From positions 62,001 to 126,000 of the forward strand of contig NZ_JANYGH010000065.1 in the NCBI RefSeq assembly GCF_025362475.1: a DNA stretch of 64,000 nt, in the 5' to 3' direction. The notes under the pieces were generated by a model. It saw only the letters and a list, made by a program, of their open reading frames with translations. It was not told the origin of the DNA and ran no database searches. Numbering within the stretch: the stretch's first letter is position 1; each line of letters opens with the position of its first letter. The DNA comes from Mucilaginibacter sp. (lineage in GTDB: Bacteria > Bacteroidota > Bacteroidia > Sphingobacteriales > Sphingobacteriaceae). Of the stretch, positions 54,891 through 64,000 are shown piece by piece. The position numbers were made by a program, and so were the translations under genes.

Positions 54891-55573
54891 CCCTTTGCCA
54901 CAAAATACCCCTATTAATTTAAAGGAGCAGGTTGCTAAAATACCGGCCGCAACTCCAAATACCAAAAGCCTCTTAGATAATTTCTAAGGGGCTTTGTTTG
55001 TATTAATGCCCACCACTATAGTTACATCAATGAACCGTTAGGCAAAATGCCGAAATGAGTTTAGCAGATAACTATTACTCAAACCAACTCAGGTGCAGCT
55101 TTATTGTTGATAAAAACACTTAAAGGCAAATTATCCCTATCAATTTCATTCAATTCTATATAAAAAACTTGCTTGAACTACATTTTACGTCAAAAAAAAC
55201 AGAGATAAAAAATGTATAATTTTAAATAAAACCAATTTCCTGCGATTAAAAAAACAATAAATAGCAATAATTTTATATTAATTATATAAATATTAAATTT
55301 TCATTAACAAAAACCGTCCAAAAGTTTAAAAAATCTCTTTTTGGTAATTTTTTTTTAAATATTGTCTCAATAGTTAAGCTTTTTTTTAGCTAAATCGATT
55401 ACATAATTAAATTTCTCAAATTATATCGGGCATATTATTACAATAATTACAAAATCAATTTCAATATAAGCGGCTTTTTGCTATAATACTAAAAATCAGC
55501 TATTAGTTAATATTTTGAGTGTTACGATATATCTTGTAATTGCACAAATTATTAACTAATAACTGATTTAAGT
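54891..55573. other. 683-base A+T-rich spacer between the SusC/D pairs
   Basis: It contains a terminator at 54965-54995 and then about 500 bases of strongly A+T-rich sequence. No RNA gene or conserved palindrome is seen. The promoter of pair 2 should lie in its right part. Confidence 0.5.
54965..54995 (+). terminator. terminator after SusC/D pair 1
   Basis: Stem AAAGCCTCTTAG / CTAAGGGGCTTT, a seven-base loop and a T-rich tail. Confidence 0.8.
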
Positions 55574-58500
55574 ATGAAAAAAAGTTTTCTCAAAAACTTA
55601 ATGGGAATCCTATTGGCATTATTTTGCCAATATGCCTACGCCCAAAATCGAACAATCACAGGTACCGTAACAAGTAAAGATGATGGCTTGCCCATACCCG
55701 GGGTAAGTGTTACCGTGAAAGGCACACGGACAGGCACACAAACATCCGGAGTTGGTAAGTTTTCCTTAACTGTACCCCCAACAGGCAGTACACTGGTTTT
55801 CACCTTTATTGGATTTGCAAAAACAGAGGTGCCTATTGGCAGCGGCAATGTTGTTAATATTGCCCTGGCCAATGACTACAAACAATTAAATGAAGTGGTA
55901 GTGACAGGATCGGGAGTAGCAACAAGCAAGGCCAGGCTGGGAATTGCTGTTGAAGCCATCTCCGGAAAAAACTTACCCCCCTCCCCGCAAGCTTCCATTG
56001 AGCAAGCCCTCGTGGGGAAAATTGCCGGTGCGCAGATCTCGTCTGTAGATGGTACACCAGGAGCCCGTACTAATATTGTTCTTCGCGGTATCAATACTAT
56101 ACAAGGCGGTACTTCACCAATGATTTTGATAGACGGTATTGAATCCAGATCTACCGATATCAGCTTACTTGATCAATCAACTGTTGATCATATCGAAGTT
56201 GTACAGGGTGCAGCAGCATCAACCATATATGGTGCCCAGGGTGCAAATGGCGTAATCCAGATCTTTACCAAAAAGGGGGCTTTAGGAAAAGTTAAGATTG
56301 ATTTATCGAGCAGTGTTGCTGCAGGTAGTTACATCAATAACGGCAATATACACCAGGCTAAGCTAAGCAGTTTTAAAACTGATGCTAACGGGAATTTTAT
56401 AGATGGTAGCGGAAATATAATTAAACTGGATGAAGATGGCACTTACCCCGGCATAACATGGGCTTATCCATCGGGCAACGGAAATCCAACAGCAATGTCA
56501 AATCCATTAAATACTGCACATCAGCAATATGGCACCAATCTTAAATATTATGATCACCTTCAACAATTATTCCGCACGGCCTACACACGGAACAATAGTG
56601 TAGCAGTATCCGGCGGATCGGAAAAAAGTGATTACGCGCTAACCCTATCCAACAATCACCAGGAAAGTAATATTGTCAGGAATGGATATAATGACAGGAC
56701 CAATTTAACATCAAATATTGGTACCGAATTTAAAGGATTTACAATCAGATCAATTACACAATTAATATATACAAAAAACACACTTAACCCCTCATTTGGC
56801 TCTGGTGGAAACGCAATATTTAATGCTCTTAATTCCTCGCCTTTTTATGATTTCAATCAAAAATTACCTGATGGAAATTACCCTTTTTCATTAAATTCAG
56901 GCACAGTGAGCGTTAACGGAAGCAATCCTTTTTATAATTTACAATACGCAAGCAAAAAGGATAACAGAATAGATATTATTGAAAACATACAGGCCGATTA
57001 CAAGATCAATAAGTTTATTGAACTGAGTGCAAAATATGGCATAAACAACACACACCAGGATATAAATTATATTTATCAAAACCAATCAGGAAACGCTAAC
57101 TCTAATGATACAGAAAGCTGGGTTTCATTAAACAATAATGCTGATAATACCGGCGAGGTTGATAAGCAAAGTAATAACACAACCTTTCAGAACTTTAACG
57201 GATCGGCCACTATCAGAACTGACTTTGAGAAGGATTTCCACTTAAACATTCCTATAACAACCAGCACTTTATTACAGTATGACTATAGGAAAAACCATCT
57301 TAATCAGTTTCTTGCTTACGGATATAGTTTGCCAAGTTACCCGATATACAACTTCCAGCAAACCCAAACACAGCAGGTACTCCAGGATTACACAGAGCCT
57401 TTTGTAACTTATGGCTACGTTGTTAACCAAAAAATTGATATTGGAGAATATGGTGGCATCGGTGGAGGTTTCAGGAGTGATTATTCGTCTGCATTTGGCC
57501 AGGGCTCAAAGCCCTTTACCTTTCCAAATGCAAATGCCTATTTTAGACCATCGTCATTTGATTTCTGGAGAAACAGTAGCCTGGGCAATCGCATTCCGGA
57601 GTTTAAATTAAGGGCGGCATATGGCAAAGCAGGTATACAGCCAGGCGCATTTGACAGATATCCTACATTAGATCCCAAAAACGTTGGCAACGCGTTAACA
57701 TTTGCTCTGCTAAATGCTCAAAAAAACCCCAATTTGAATGTTGAGGTATCACGGGAGTTTGAAGCCGGTACCGATATTGGAATTAAAGGCTTTGACGGGA
57801 ATTGGCTAAGCGATATTAATTTAAGCGTAACTTATTGGAATCGTAAAGGCACCAATATAATTTACGATGTTAGTGTTGCACCATCAACAGGCCCTCTTAC
57901 ATTAAAGACCAACGCCATTGATATGTCATCAAATGGGATCCAGGCATCCATAAATATCAATGTGTTGAAAGCAAAAGACTTTAACTGGAATGTAACTACC
58001 AATTTCAGTCACCAAACATCAAAAATTGATAAAATAAACGGCCCGCCAATTATCCTGACATCCGCAGCTGGCAGTACCCAGGAGGTTTTGATTGCCGGGG
58101 CAAAAATTGGCCAGATATACGGCTATAAAGCACTAACAAGCCTTGACCAGAAAAACCAGGAGGGTATTGCTTATATCCAGCCTGCAGATTATAACCAATA
58201 TGAAATAGTAGATGGCAGAGTAGTAAACAAAACAACCAAAGGTATTCAATTTACAAACGAGGTTTACGCATTAGGCGATCCAAACCCTAAGTTCAATATG
58301 TCATTTATCAATAGCTTTAATTATAAAAATCTTTCATTCAATTTTCAATTCGACTGGGTTCATGGAAGTCATTTGTATAACCAAACCAAAGAATGGATGT
58401 ATCGTGATGGTATAAGCAGTGATTATGATAAACCGGTAACCATTAATGGCCAAACAGCAGCCTATACAGCATATTACCGAAGCATATATGCCGATTATTT

Positions 58501-58801
58501 TGGAGCAAGAAACGGCCCGGCCCGAAATGGAACTAAAGACTATTTTTATGAAGACGCCTCTTTTGTCAGATTAAGGAATCTTTCTGTAGGGTATGATTTT
58601 ACCTCGTTAATAGCTAATAAAGTCTTCAGACGAGTGGTATTAACGTTTGCAGCTCGCAATATTTTAACATTTACCAAATACACCGGATTTGATCCTGAAA
58701 TAAGTTCGGGTACTTCAAATTCATCATTTGATAGGGGAGTAGACCATGACTCAACTCCTAATAATAAATCATATCAATTAGGATTAAGCCTTGGGTTTTA
58801 A
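55574..58801 (+). CDS. SusC/RagA-type TonB-dependent outer-membrane transporter
   Basis: A 1075-residue transporter with a signal peptide (about 1-23, ending YAQ) and a regulatory-like domain (ITGTVTSKDDGLPIPGVSVT). The plug has SIEQALVGKIAGAQI, PMILIDGIESR, STVDHIEVVQGAAASTIYGAQGANGVIQIFTK and so on, and the barrel ends in LSLGF. Its plug sequence differs clearly from that of pair 1, so it probably takes a different ligand. It is followed after 21 bases by its SusD partner. Confidence 0.95.
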   Translation: MKKSFLKNLMGILLALFCQYAYAQNRTITGTVTSKDDGLPIPGVSVTVKGTRTGTQTSGVGKFSLTVPPTGSTLVFTFIGFAKTEVPIGSGNVVNIALANDYKQLNEVVVTGSGVATSKARLGIAVEAISGKNLPPSPQASIEQALVGKIAGAQISSVDGTPGARTNIVLRGINTIQGGTSPMILIDGIESRSTDISLLDQSTVDHIEVVQGAAASTIYGAQGANGVIQIFTKKGALGKVKIDLSSSVAAGSYINNGNIHQAKLSSFKTDANGNFIDGSGNIIKLDEDGTYPGITWAYPSGNGNPTAMSNPLNTAHQQYGTNLKYYDHLQQLFRTAYTRNNSVAVSGGSEKSDYALTLSNNHQESNIVRNGYNDRTNLTSNIGTEFKGFTIRSITQLIYTKNTLNPSFGSGGNAIFNALNSSPFYDFNQKLPDGNYPFSLNSGTVSVNGSNPFYNLQYASKKDNRIDIIENIQADYKINKFIELSAKYGINNTHQDINYIYQNQSGNANSNDTESWVSLNNNADNTGEVDKQSNNTTFQNFNGSATIRTDFEKDFHLNIPITTSTLLQYDYRKNHLNQFLAYGYSLPSYPIYNFQQTQTQQVLQDYTEPFVTYGYVVNQKIDIGEYGGIGGGFRSDYSSAFGQGSKPFTFPNANAYFRPSSFDFWRNSSLGNRIPEFKLRAAYGKAGIQPGAFDRYPTLDPKNVGNALTFALLNAQKNPNLNVEVSREFEAGTDIGIKGFDGNWLSDINLSVTYWNRKGTNIIYDVSVAPSTGPLTLKTNAIDMSSNGIQASININVLKAKDFNWNVTTNFSHQTSKIDKINGPPIILTSAAGSTQEVLIAGAKIGQIYGYKALTSLDQKNQEGIAYIQPADYNQYEIVDGRVVNKTTKGIQFTNEVYALGDPNPKFNMSFINSFNYKNLSFNFQFDWVHGSHLYNQTKEWMYRDGISSDYDKPVTINGQTAAYTAYYRSIYADYFGARNGPARNGTKDYFYEDASFVRLRNLSVGYDFTSLIANKVFRRVVLTFAARNILTFTKYTGFDPEISSGTSNSSFDRGVDHDSTPNNKSYQLGLSLGF

Positions 58802-58822
58802 TTGACTTATTAAATTAAAAAC

Positions 58823-60481
58823 ATGAAAAAATATAAATATTTATCAATTTATTTTGCAGCGGTTACCCTACTAAGCGTATCATCCTGCAAAAAGGAGCTT
58901 GACGTAAAAAACCCCAATTCACCAACAATAGAGCAGGCAAAGGATGAACCGGGAATTATTTCACTATCAACCGCGGCTGTTTACATAAACGGTTTTAATG
59001 GAAATAACCCTTCCATCATTGCTAACCAAAATTGGTTAGGCGATAGTTACTTTTCATTAGGCATTGGCTTCCATGAACTATTAGGTGATAATATATCGGC
59101 CGAAGCATCCAATCAAAACATCAATGTGGTTAACCTGCCAGATTATGTAATACTTGATAACGGGAGTAAGATTACGAATACATCTCCTTCAAAAAGTGTA
59201 ATAAGGATAAGTAACGCGCGTGATAAAAAGCCCGCCAATATGTTTTATTATGAGTGGGCCTATATGTATTCGTTAAATAATGCCTGTAACCAGGTATTAG
59301 CTTTAGTTGATGCGATAAAATTTACCGGTGATGCTGAAACAAAAAAAAATACCATAAAAGCCTGGGCTTATTGGTGGAAAGGGTTCGCATATTCAAAAAT
59401 AGGATCAATTTATTATGCAGGCATCATTAATAACACTGTTGGTGTTGGCAATACATCTTCCCTGGTATCAACGTATGTTACAAGTGCAGCCATGATAGCA
59501 GAGGCAAATAAAAACTTTGATCAGGCAAGCACTTTATTAAGTGCAATTACCAGTATATCAGACTATAGTACCGTTTTAGGTAAATTATTGCCAAGCTTTG
59601 TGCAAACAGGTAAAGGCGGTGTGCTTACTACGGCTATGTGGATTCGGAATATTAATACCATGAAAGCGCGTAATTTACTCGCAAACAAAAGATTAAGCCA
59701 AATGACAAGTACCGATTGGAACGCCGTTTTAACATTGGTAAATGCAGGAATTAAGTCAGATGATTTTGTTTTCACAGGCCGCACAACAGCCACAAATGGA
59801 TTTTTCTCGGCCAGCGGAGGCTCTGTTGCAGCCATGTCAACCGGCTTACCTAAATCAACTTCTTTTAAAATAAGTGAACGATTAATTCAGGAATATAAAA
59901 CAGGAGATAAGAGGCTGGCAACCAATTTCGCCGTTAATCAGTACACAAACCAGGTAGGTGGATTTACCTTTAGTACCAGGTGGCAATTATTGGATGCCAA
60001 TGGCGTGAATAAAGGCGACGTAGCAGTTCTCAGCGATAAAACCCCAGGTAACTATGAGTTATATATAGCTGGGAGCTACGAAGAGAATGAGCTTATGAAA
60101 GCCGAAGCTTTAATAAACACAGGTAGCATACCTGCAGGTTTATTGAGTATAAATAATGTTAGAACTTACCAGGGAGCCGGGTTGGCTGCCTTAAGCGGGG
60201 CATTAAGCTTAACTGATGCAAAAGAAGAATTGCGAAGAGAGCGAAGGGTCGCATTAGTATTTAGGGGTCTTGCTTTTTATGACGCAAGGCGATGGGGGAT
60301 TATAGATGATGTAACCAAAGGCGGCGGACGTACTAATGCTGTTGTCCTTGGATCGGATGGTGTTTTGAGCACCCATGCAACAATTAATTACAACTTTCTT
60401 GATTACTGGGATGTACCCGCAGATGAATATGTTATCAATCCGCCCGCTGCGGGGAGTGCGCCAATTAAAAACCCTAATTGA
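58823..60481 (+). CDS. SusD/RagB family nutrient-binding lipoprotein
   Basis: A 552-residue lipoprotein with the lipobox VSSCKKELDVKNPNSPT. The body has the SusD features NNACNQVLALVDAIKF, WAYWWKGFAYSKIGS, EENELMKAEALINTG and ELRRERRVALVFRGLAFYDARRWG. It is longer than the first pair's SusD and of a distinct subfamily. It is cotranscribed with the preceding SusC and followed by a terminator. Confidence 0.93.
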   Translation: MKKYKYLSIYFAAVTLLSVSSCKKELDVKNPNSPTIEQAKDEPGIISLSTAAVYINGFNGNNPSIIANQNWLGDSYFSLGIGFHELLGDNISAEASNQNINVVNLPDYVILDNGSKITNTSPSKSVIRISNARDKKPANMFYYEWAYMYSLNNACNQVLALVDAIKFTGDAETKKNTIKAWAYWWKGFAYSKIGSIYYAGIINNTVGVGNTSSLVSTYVTSAAMIAEANKNFDQASTLLSAITSISDYSTVLGKLLPSFVQTGKGGVLTTAMWIRNINTMKARNLLANKRLSQMTSTDWNAVLTLVNAGIKSDDFVFTGRTTATNGFFSASGGSVAAMSTGLPKSTSFKISERLIQEYKTGDKRLATNFAVNQYTNQVGGFTFSTRWQLLDANGVNKGDVAVLSDKTPGNYELYIAGSYEENELMKAEALINTGSIPAGLLSINNVRTYQGAGLAALSGALSLTDAKEELRRERRVALVFRGLAFYDARRWGIIDDVTKGGGRTNAVVLGSDGVLSTHATINYNFLDYWDVPADEYVINPPAAGSAPIKNPN

Positions 60482-60523
60482 TTTGTATCGTTCTTTATAT
60501 AATATCAGTTAATATTTACTATT

Positions 60524-60551
60524 AAGGCCGTGCAGACAAATGCACGGCCTT
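60524..60551. terminator. bidirectional terminator
   Basis: Stem AAGGCCGTGCA / TGCACGGCCTT with a six-base loop. It serves the SusD gene and the convergent dapF. Confidence 0.85.
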
Positions 60552-60588
60552 TTATAATTATTAAAAATTGATGTGTTTTTAATTGCAC

Positions 60589-61374
60589 TTATATCTCCAC
60601 CACCCCATCAAACACCTGCACTGCCGGCCCTTCTAAAAATATATCGGTAAATACTTTGCCATCGTAATTAAAACGGATATTGAGGTTGCCGCCTAATACT
60701 TTTATCGGCGTATCAATATGACCGATAAGCTGGTTATGGCTGGCCATGGCCAAAGCTACCGCAGTTACCCCGGTACCGCAGGCAAAGGTTTCGTCTTCTA
60801 CACCGCGTTCAAAAGTGCGCACAAAGTATCCGTCGTCAATCGGTTCAACAAAGTTTACGTTGATTCCTTTTTTGCGGTAGGTAGCATTATTACGGATAGC
60901 CTTGCCTTCGTGAAAAACATCCCGGTGCTCCAGGTCTTCAACCAGTTTTACATAGTGGGGAGATCCCGTATCAAGTACATAGGCATCCAAGTCAGTCTTT
61001 AGCTCCTTTACATCAATCATTTGCAGGCTCACCCAGTCGCCCTCGTCTGTAATTTTGGCATTATGCGGACCATCTACCGCCAAAAATTCCGTTTCGTTTT
61101 TAATGATGCCTAAAAATTTGGCAAAGGCTACAATGCACCTTCCGCCGTTGCCGCACATACTGCTGGGCTGGCCATCGGCATTGTAATACACCATTTCAAA
61201 ATCAAAACCCTCTTTATTTTGAAGGAACATCATGCCATCCCCGCCAACGCCAAAACGCCTGTCGCAAAGGCGCACAATCAACCTTGGATTGCTGTGGTCA
61301 ACCGCATTTTCGCGGTTATCTACCAATATAAAATCATTACCTGCGCCCTGGTATTTAAAAAATCGTATCTTCAC
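60589..61374 (-). CDS. dapF: diaminopimelate epimerase DapF
   Basis: A 261-residue enzyme that interconverts LL- and meso-diaminopimelate in the lysine and peptidoglycan pathway in the cytoplasm. The N-terminal KIRFFKYQGAGNDFILVDNR is diagnostic. The two catalytic Cys are Cys74 (MCGNGGRC) and Cys199 (FACGTGVTA). Length is standard. It is monocistronic and divergent from the HtrA gene. Confidence 0.97.
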   Translation of the reverse strand: MKIRFFKYQGAGNDFILVDNRENAVDHSNPRLIVRLCDRRFGVGGDGMMFLQNKEGFDFEMVYYNADGQPSSMCGNGGRCIVAFAKFLGIIKNETEFLAVDGPHNAKITDEGDWVSLQMIDVKELKTDLDAYVLDTGSPHYVKLVEDLEHRDVFHEGKAIRNNATYRKKGINVNFVEPIDDGYFVRTFERGVEDETFACGTGVTAVALAMASHNQLIGHIDTPIKVLGGNLNIRFNYDGKVFTDIFLEGPAVQVFDGVVEI

Positions 61375-61486
61375 AATAACATCATTTAATATCAGCTACT
61401 TAGCTTAATCCTAACCTTTGTGACAAGCAATACCGCTAAGTAAAAACAATTTAACAAATTTTAACAAAAAACCTGATAACTAATCA

Positions 61487-61518
61487 TTGATTATGTAGTC
61501 TATATGGTATTAATTTTG
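61487..61518 (+). promoter_or_regulatory. promoter of the HtrA gene
   Basis: TTG at 61487-61489, a 21-base spacer, and TAATTTTG at 61511-61518, a Bacteroidetes-type promoter. The predicted leader is about 40 bases. Confidence 0.55.
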
Positions 61519-61564
61519 ATCTGTTAAATTTAATTCACATAAACAAAGAAAGGCAAATATAAAG

Positions 61565-63109
61565 ATGAAAAAGATTGGTTTAACATTATTAACCGCTTTT
61601 GTAGGAGGAGCCCTGGCTTTAGGTGCATACAAAGTTATCGAAAGTAAATATGCGGATAACCTAAGCTTTGAGGACAAACAAAAAGTTTACTTTACCAGTA
61701 ATCCATCGGCCCCGGTAGTATCATCAACCGGTTCTCTTGATTTTACGGAAGCAGCCGCGGCGGTAACCCCGGCGGTTGTTTACATTCGTACAACGTACAG
61801 CAGCCAGGCAGAAGGTGACAGCAAGAAGGACCAGCTGGAGCAGATGTTTGGTGATATGTTTGGTCAGCGTATGCGTCCGCAAGGGCCGCAAATGGCCTCG
61901 GGTTCCGGTGTTATCATCTCAACAGATGGCTACATTGTAACCAACAATCACGTTGTTGATAAAGCAGATAAAATTACGGTAGCAACAAATGATCACCGCA
62001 CCTTCCAGGCTAAAGTGATAGGCACCGATCCGAGTACCGACCTGGCCCTAATCAAAATCAGCGCTACAAATTTGCCTATTGTTAAATTAGGCAACTCCGA
62101 CGATTCCCGCGTAGGGGAGTGGGTTTTGGCAGTTGGTAACCCTTTTAACCTTACATCAACCGTTACAGCGGGCATTATAAGCGCCAAGGGCCGCAATATT
62201 GGTATCATTGGCAGCGAGGACAACCAGGACGAAAGCGGCCCGTTTGGCCGTAACCGCAATCAGTCAGCCGCACCAAAGCTTAACAAGGCTATTGAATCAT
62301 TCATCCAAACTGATGCCGCCATTAACCCCGGCAACAGCGGTGGTGCCCTTGTAAATACAAAAGGCGAGCTGATAGGCATCAATGCCGCTATCGCTTCGCA
62401 CACCGGCTCATATGAAGGCTATGGCTTTGCTATCCCGGTTAATCTTGCCAAAAAAGTATTGAACGATATTAAAAAGTTTGGTTCGGTAAAACGTGGATTT
62501 GTTGGCGTAAGCTTTACCGAGCTTAATGCGGATGTAGCGCAAAAACTAAACATCAACAACACAACCGGCTTATATGTTAATGAACTGGTTGATGGCGGCG
62601 GCGCGCAGCAAGCGGGCATTCAAAAAGGTGACATCATTGAAAAAGTAGAAGGTACACCTGTTTATGAATCATCAGACCTACAGGAACATGTTGGCCGCAT
62701 GCAACCCGGAGATAAAATAAACCTTACTGTGCTTCGCGATGGAAAAGAAAAGAACTTTGCGGTAACGCTTAAGGCAGATGCAAGTCCAACTATTCGTACG
62801 GCGGCTGTTTCCAAGTCGGCAGAGGAATTGTTTAACAAACTGGGTGCGAGTTTCCAACCCTTAACTCCGGCGCAGAAAGCTAAATTCCATGTAAACTCCG
62901 GAGTTCAGGTAACCCAGGTTCGCGAAGGCAGAGTGTTTGATAGCTTTGAAATCCCTGTTGGTTCCATTATTACCAGCATCAATAAATCGCCTATCAACAG
63001 CGTAGCCGATATTGATAAAGTAATCACCAACCTGCGTAATGGTAACCTGGTTATATCCGGCTACTATCCTGATGGTACAAACTTTAACAATATGTTCCAG
63101 GTGCAGTAA
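61565..63109 (+). CDS. DegP/HtrA (Do-like) periplasmic serine protease
   Basis: A 514-residue protease and chaperone of the envelope. An N-terminal signal or anchor (about 4-22) precedes the trypsin-like domain with catalytic His129 (TNNHVVD), Asp159 (STDLALIKI) and Ser258 (NPGNSGGAL). A PDZ domain (about 310-400; RGFVGVSFTELN) follows, with a second PDZ-like region (about 420-510; VQVTQVREGRVFD). It degrades misfolded outer-membrane proteins. The LA-loop region (GSEDNQDESG) is short. A terminator follows. Confidence 0.96.
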   Translation: MKKIGLTLLTAFVGGALALGAYKVIESKYADNLSFEDKQKVYFTSNPSAPVVSSTGSLDFTEAAAAVTPAVVYIRTTYSSQAEGDSKKDQLEQMFGDMFGQRMRPQGPQMASGSGVIISTDGYIVTNNHVVDKADKITVATNDHRTFQAKVIGTDPSTDLALIKISATNLPIVKLGNSDDSRVGEWVLAVGNPFNLTSTVTAGIISAKGRNIGIIGSEDNQDESGPFGRNRNQSAAPKLNKAIESFIQTDAAINPGNSGGALVNTKGELIGINAAIASHTGSYEGYGFAIPVNLAKKVLNDIKKFGSVKRGFVGVSFTELNADVAQKLNINNTTGLYVNELVDGGGAQQAGIQKGDIIEKVEGTPVYESSDLQEHVGRMQPGDKINLTVLRDGKEKNFAVTLKADASPTIRTAAVSKSAEELFNKLGASFQPLTPAQKAKFHVNSGVQVTQVREGRVFDSFEIPVGSIITSINKSPINSVADIDKVITNLRNGNLVISGYYPDGTNFNNMFQVQ

Positions 63110-63424
63110 GCTGCCACACGTACAGATTTTAGATAAATACAAAAAAACCCGGCGATTGGCCGGGTTTTTTTGTTTAAGAATAACAGGTTATTTCAACAAC
63201 GATTACATATAAACTAAATCAATAATAAATAATGCTTTTTAAGCAACCAAAATTAAATCCATCCGTAATAAGATTTCCTAAAAGATTACAACTAACGATT
63301 AAGCTATGAATTATAGAAGAAATTTATTTAGCCAGTAAATTTGCGGTGAACGGAATATTTTCAGTTCATGCCCTCCCCCAAATCTCTCTTCTCAAAACAA
63401 GAAATATAAAAAAATAAAACTAAT
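63110..63424. other. intergenic region after the HtrA gene
   Basis: Apart from the terminator at 63141-63171, this 315-base stretch is A+T-rich and shows no coding frame or further structure. Confidence 0.5.
63141..63171 (+). terminator. rho-independent terminator
   Basis: Stem AAAACCCGGC / GCCGGGTTTT (one mismatch region) with a T7 tail, directly after the HtrA gene. Confidence 0.85.
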
Positions 63425-63826
63425 ATGAATTTCGTCGTCATTTTAATTGCCTCGTCGATCCTATCATTTTTTTTAATCGGAAAAAGAAAGAAAAACTACC
63501 CAATCAAAGCAGAGTCAACAGAGCTTGATTATTTATATTCATACAGACATGCTTTATTGAAAATACGGCAAATAGAATCTGAACTTGAAGACATTTTTGT
63601 TTCTATGGATTATTATAATACAAATACAGGTCGTCTATTTAGCCCGATAGAAATAGTATCTATAAAACATGAAATAGAGCAAAACCTAAAACAATTTATA
63701 GCAGACTATGAACAGGGGGAGGTGCCCTTATTTGACTTTCATGTACAATTAGATAGCCTTCTTAAACAATTAGATGTTTTAGCTTTCAAGCTATCGGTAA
63801 AAAAAGAGCTAACCTCGATGATATAA
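63425..63826 (+). CDS. membrane-anchored hypothetical protein
   Basis: A 133-residue protein. One N-terminal membrane helix (about 3-19, NFVVILIASSILSFFLIG) is followed by a basic stop-transfer (KRKKN) and a long helical cytoplasmic part with coiled-coil character (KIRQIESELEDIF, VQLDSLLKQLDVLAFKL). No family is recognised. It is a single gene followed by small palindromes and a terminator. Confidence 0.65.
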   Translation: MNFVVILIASSILSFFLIGKRKKNYPIKAESTELDYLYSYRHALLKIRQIESELEDIFVSMDYYNTNTGRLFSPIEIVSIKHEIEQNLKQFIADYEQGEVPLFDFHVQLDSLLKQLDVLAFKLSVKKELTSMI

Positions 63827-63845
63827 CGAGGCCTTCTCTTGTGCG

Positions 63846-63918
63846 ACGATCTGTGAGGACACAGATCGTGAATGAAGAAGGAAAGAGCGATTATATCCCC
63901 AACCTGTGTCCCCACAGG
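63846..63918. repeat. two small palindromes
   Basis: ACGATCTGTG-AGGA-CACAGATCGT (63846-63869) is a perfect hairpin. CCTGTG-TCCC-CACAGG (63903-63918) is a second. They are related in sequence (CTGTG...CACAG) and may be REP-like. Confidence 0.6.
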
Positions 63919-63950
63919 CTGCAACTTCACCGGAACACCCATATAACCAA

Positions 63951-63975
63951 AAAAGCCGCTTAACGCGGCTTCTTT
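63951..63975. terminator. terminator hairpin near the window end
   Basis: Stem AAGCCGC / GCGGCTT with a five-base loop and A/T runs on both sides. Confidence 0.7.
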
Positions 63976-64000
63976 CAGTTATTATATCGTTTTTTTACTC

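Overview
This window comes from a Bacteroidetes chromosome, most likely Sphingobacteriaceae and probably Mucilaginibacter or a close relative. The basis is two SusC/SusD pairs, a C-terminal type IX secretion (T9SS) sorting module, TTG-N18..21-TAnnTTTG promoters, little visible Shine-Dalgarno sequence, and many lipoproteins and Gln/Asn-rich secreted proteins. The genus is inferred from overall style; I ran no search.

Layout. 0.1-8.9 kb holds an SGNH hydrolase, a CLC-type anion transporter (fluoride-type motifs), an OstA/LptA-like envelope protein divergent from tilS, a PH-like membrane protein and a CPBP protease. A tandem palindromic repeat (3.25-3.76 kb) and a MITE-like inverted-repeat element (8.95-9.31 kb) sit between genes. 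9.3-13.2 kb holds a LysR/MFS divergent pair, an STM3941-like protein and an isopenicillin N synthase-like dioxygenase. 13.3-18.3 kb holds a secreted DUF6600/poly-Gln protein, an exported thioredoxin, two Tat-type ferritin-like proteins and a small hypothetical. 18.4-30.3 kb is surface-related: a 2358-residue IPT/TIG protein with a coupled lipoprotein, an M6-like metalloprotease beside a 73-residue-repeat protein, and an AraC regulator.

30.3-39 kb is the most accessory-looking part. It contains a tRNA-Val, a decayed WYL-regulator fragment, RtcB, and then a compact A+T-rich four-gene operon that I read as an ABC-three-component (ABC-3C) conflict system. Its genes are a 111-aa protein, a third-component protein, a middle component, and a Rad50/SMC-like ATPase with a zinc hook. 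The ATPase frame is cut by a single in-frame TAA. The region upstream is full of inverted and direct repeats sharing a GGCGCGAG core, which also flank the neighbouring DUF1624 acyltransferase gene.

39-49.7 kb holds a six-hairpin-type glycosidase, an exported alpha/beta hydrolase with an AraC regulator, a TetR/SDR pair with two matching palindromic operators, a TPR membrane protein, and an exported YdcF protein with a partner. 50-60.5 kb contains two SusC/SusD nutrient-uptake pairs without adjacent catabolic enzymes. 60.5-64 kb has dapF, a DegP/HtrA protease and a small membrane-anchored hypothetical. The main candidate for an undescribed system is the ABC-3C operon with its extra 111-aa gene, its N/Q-rich junction motifs and its interrupted ATPase.
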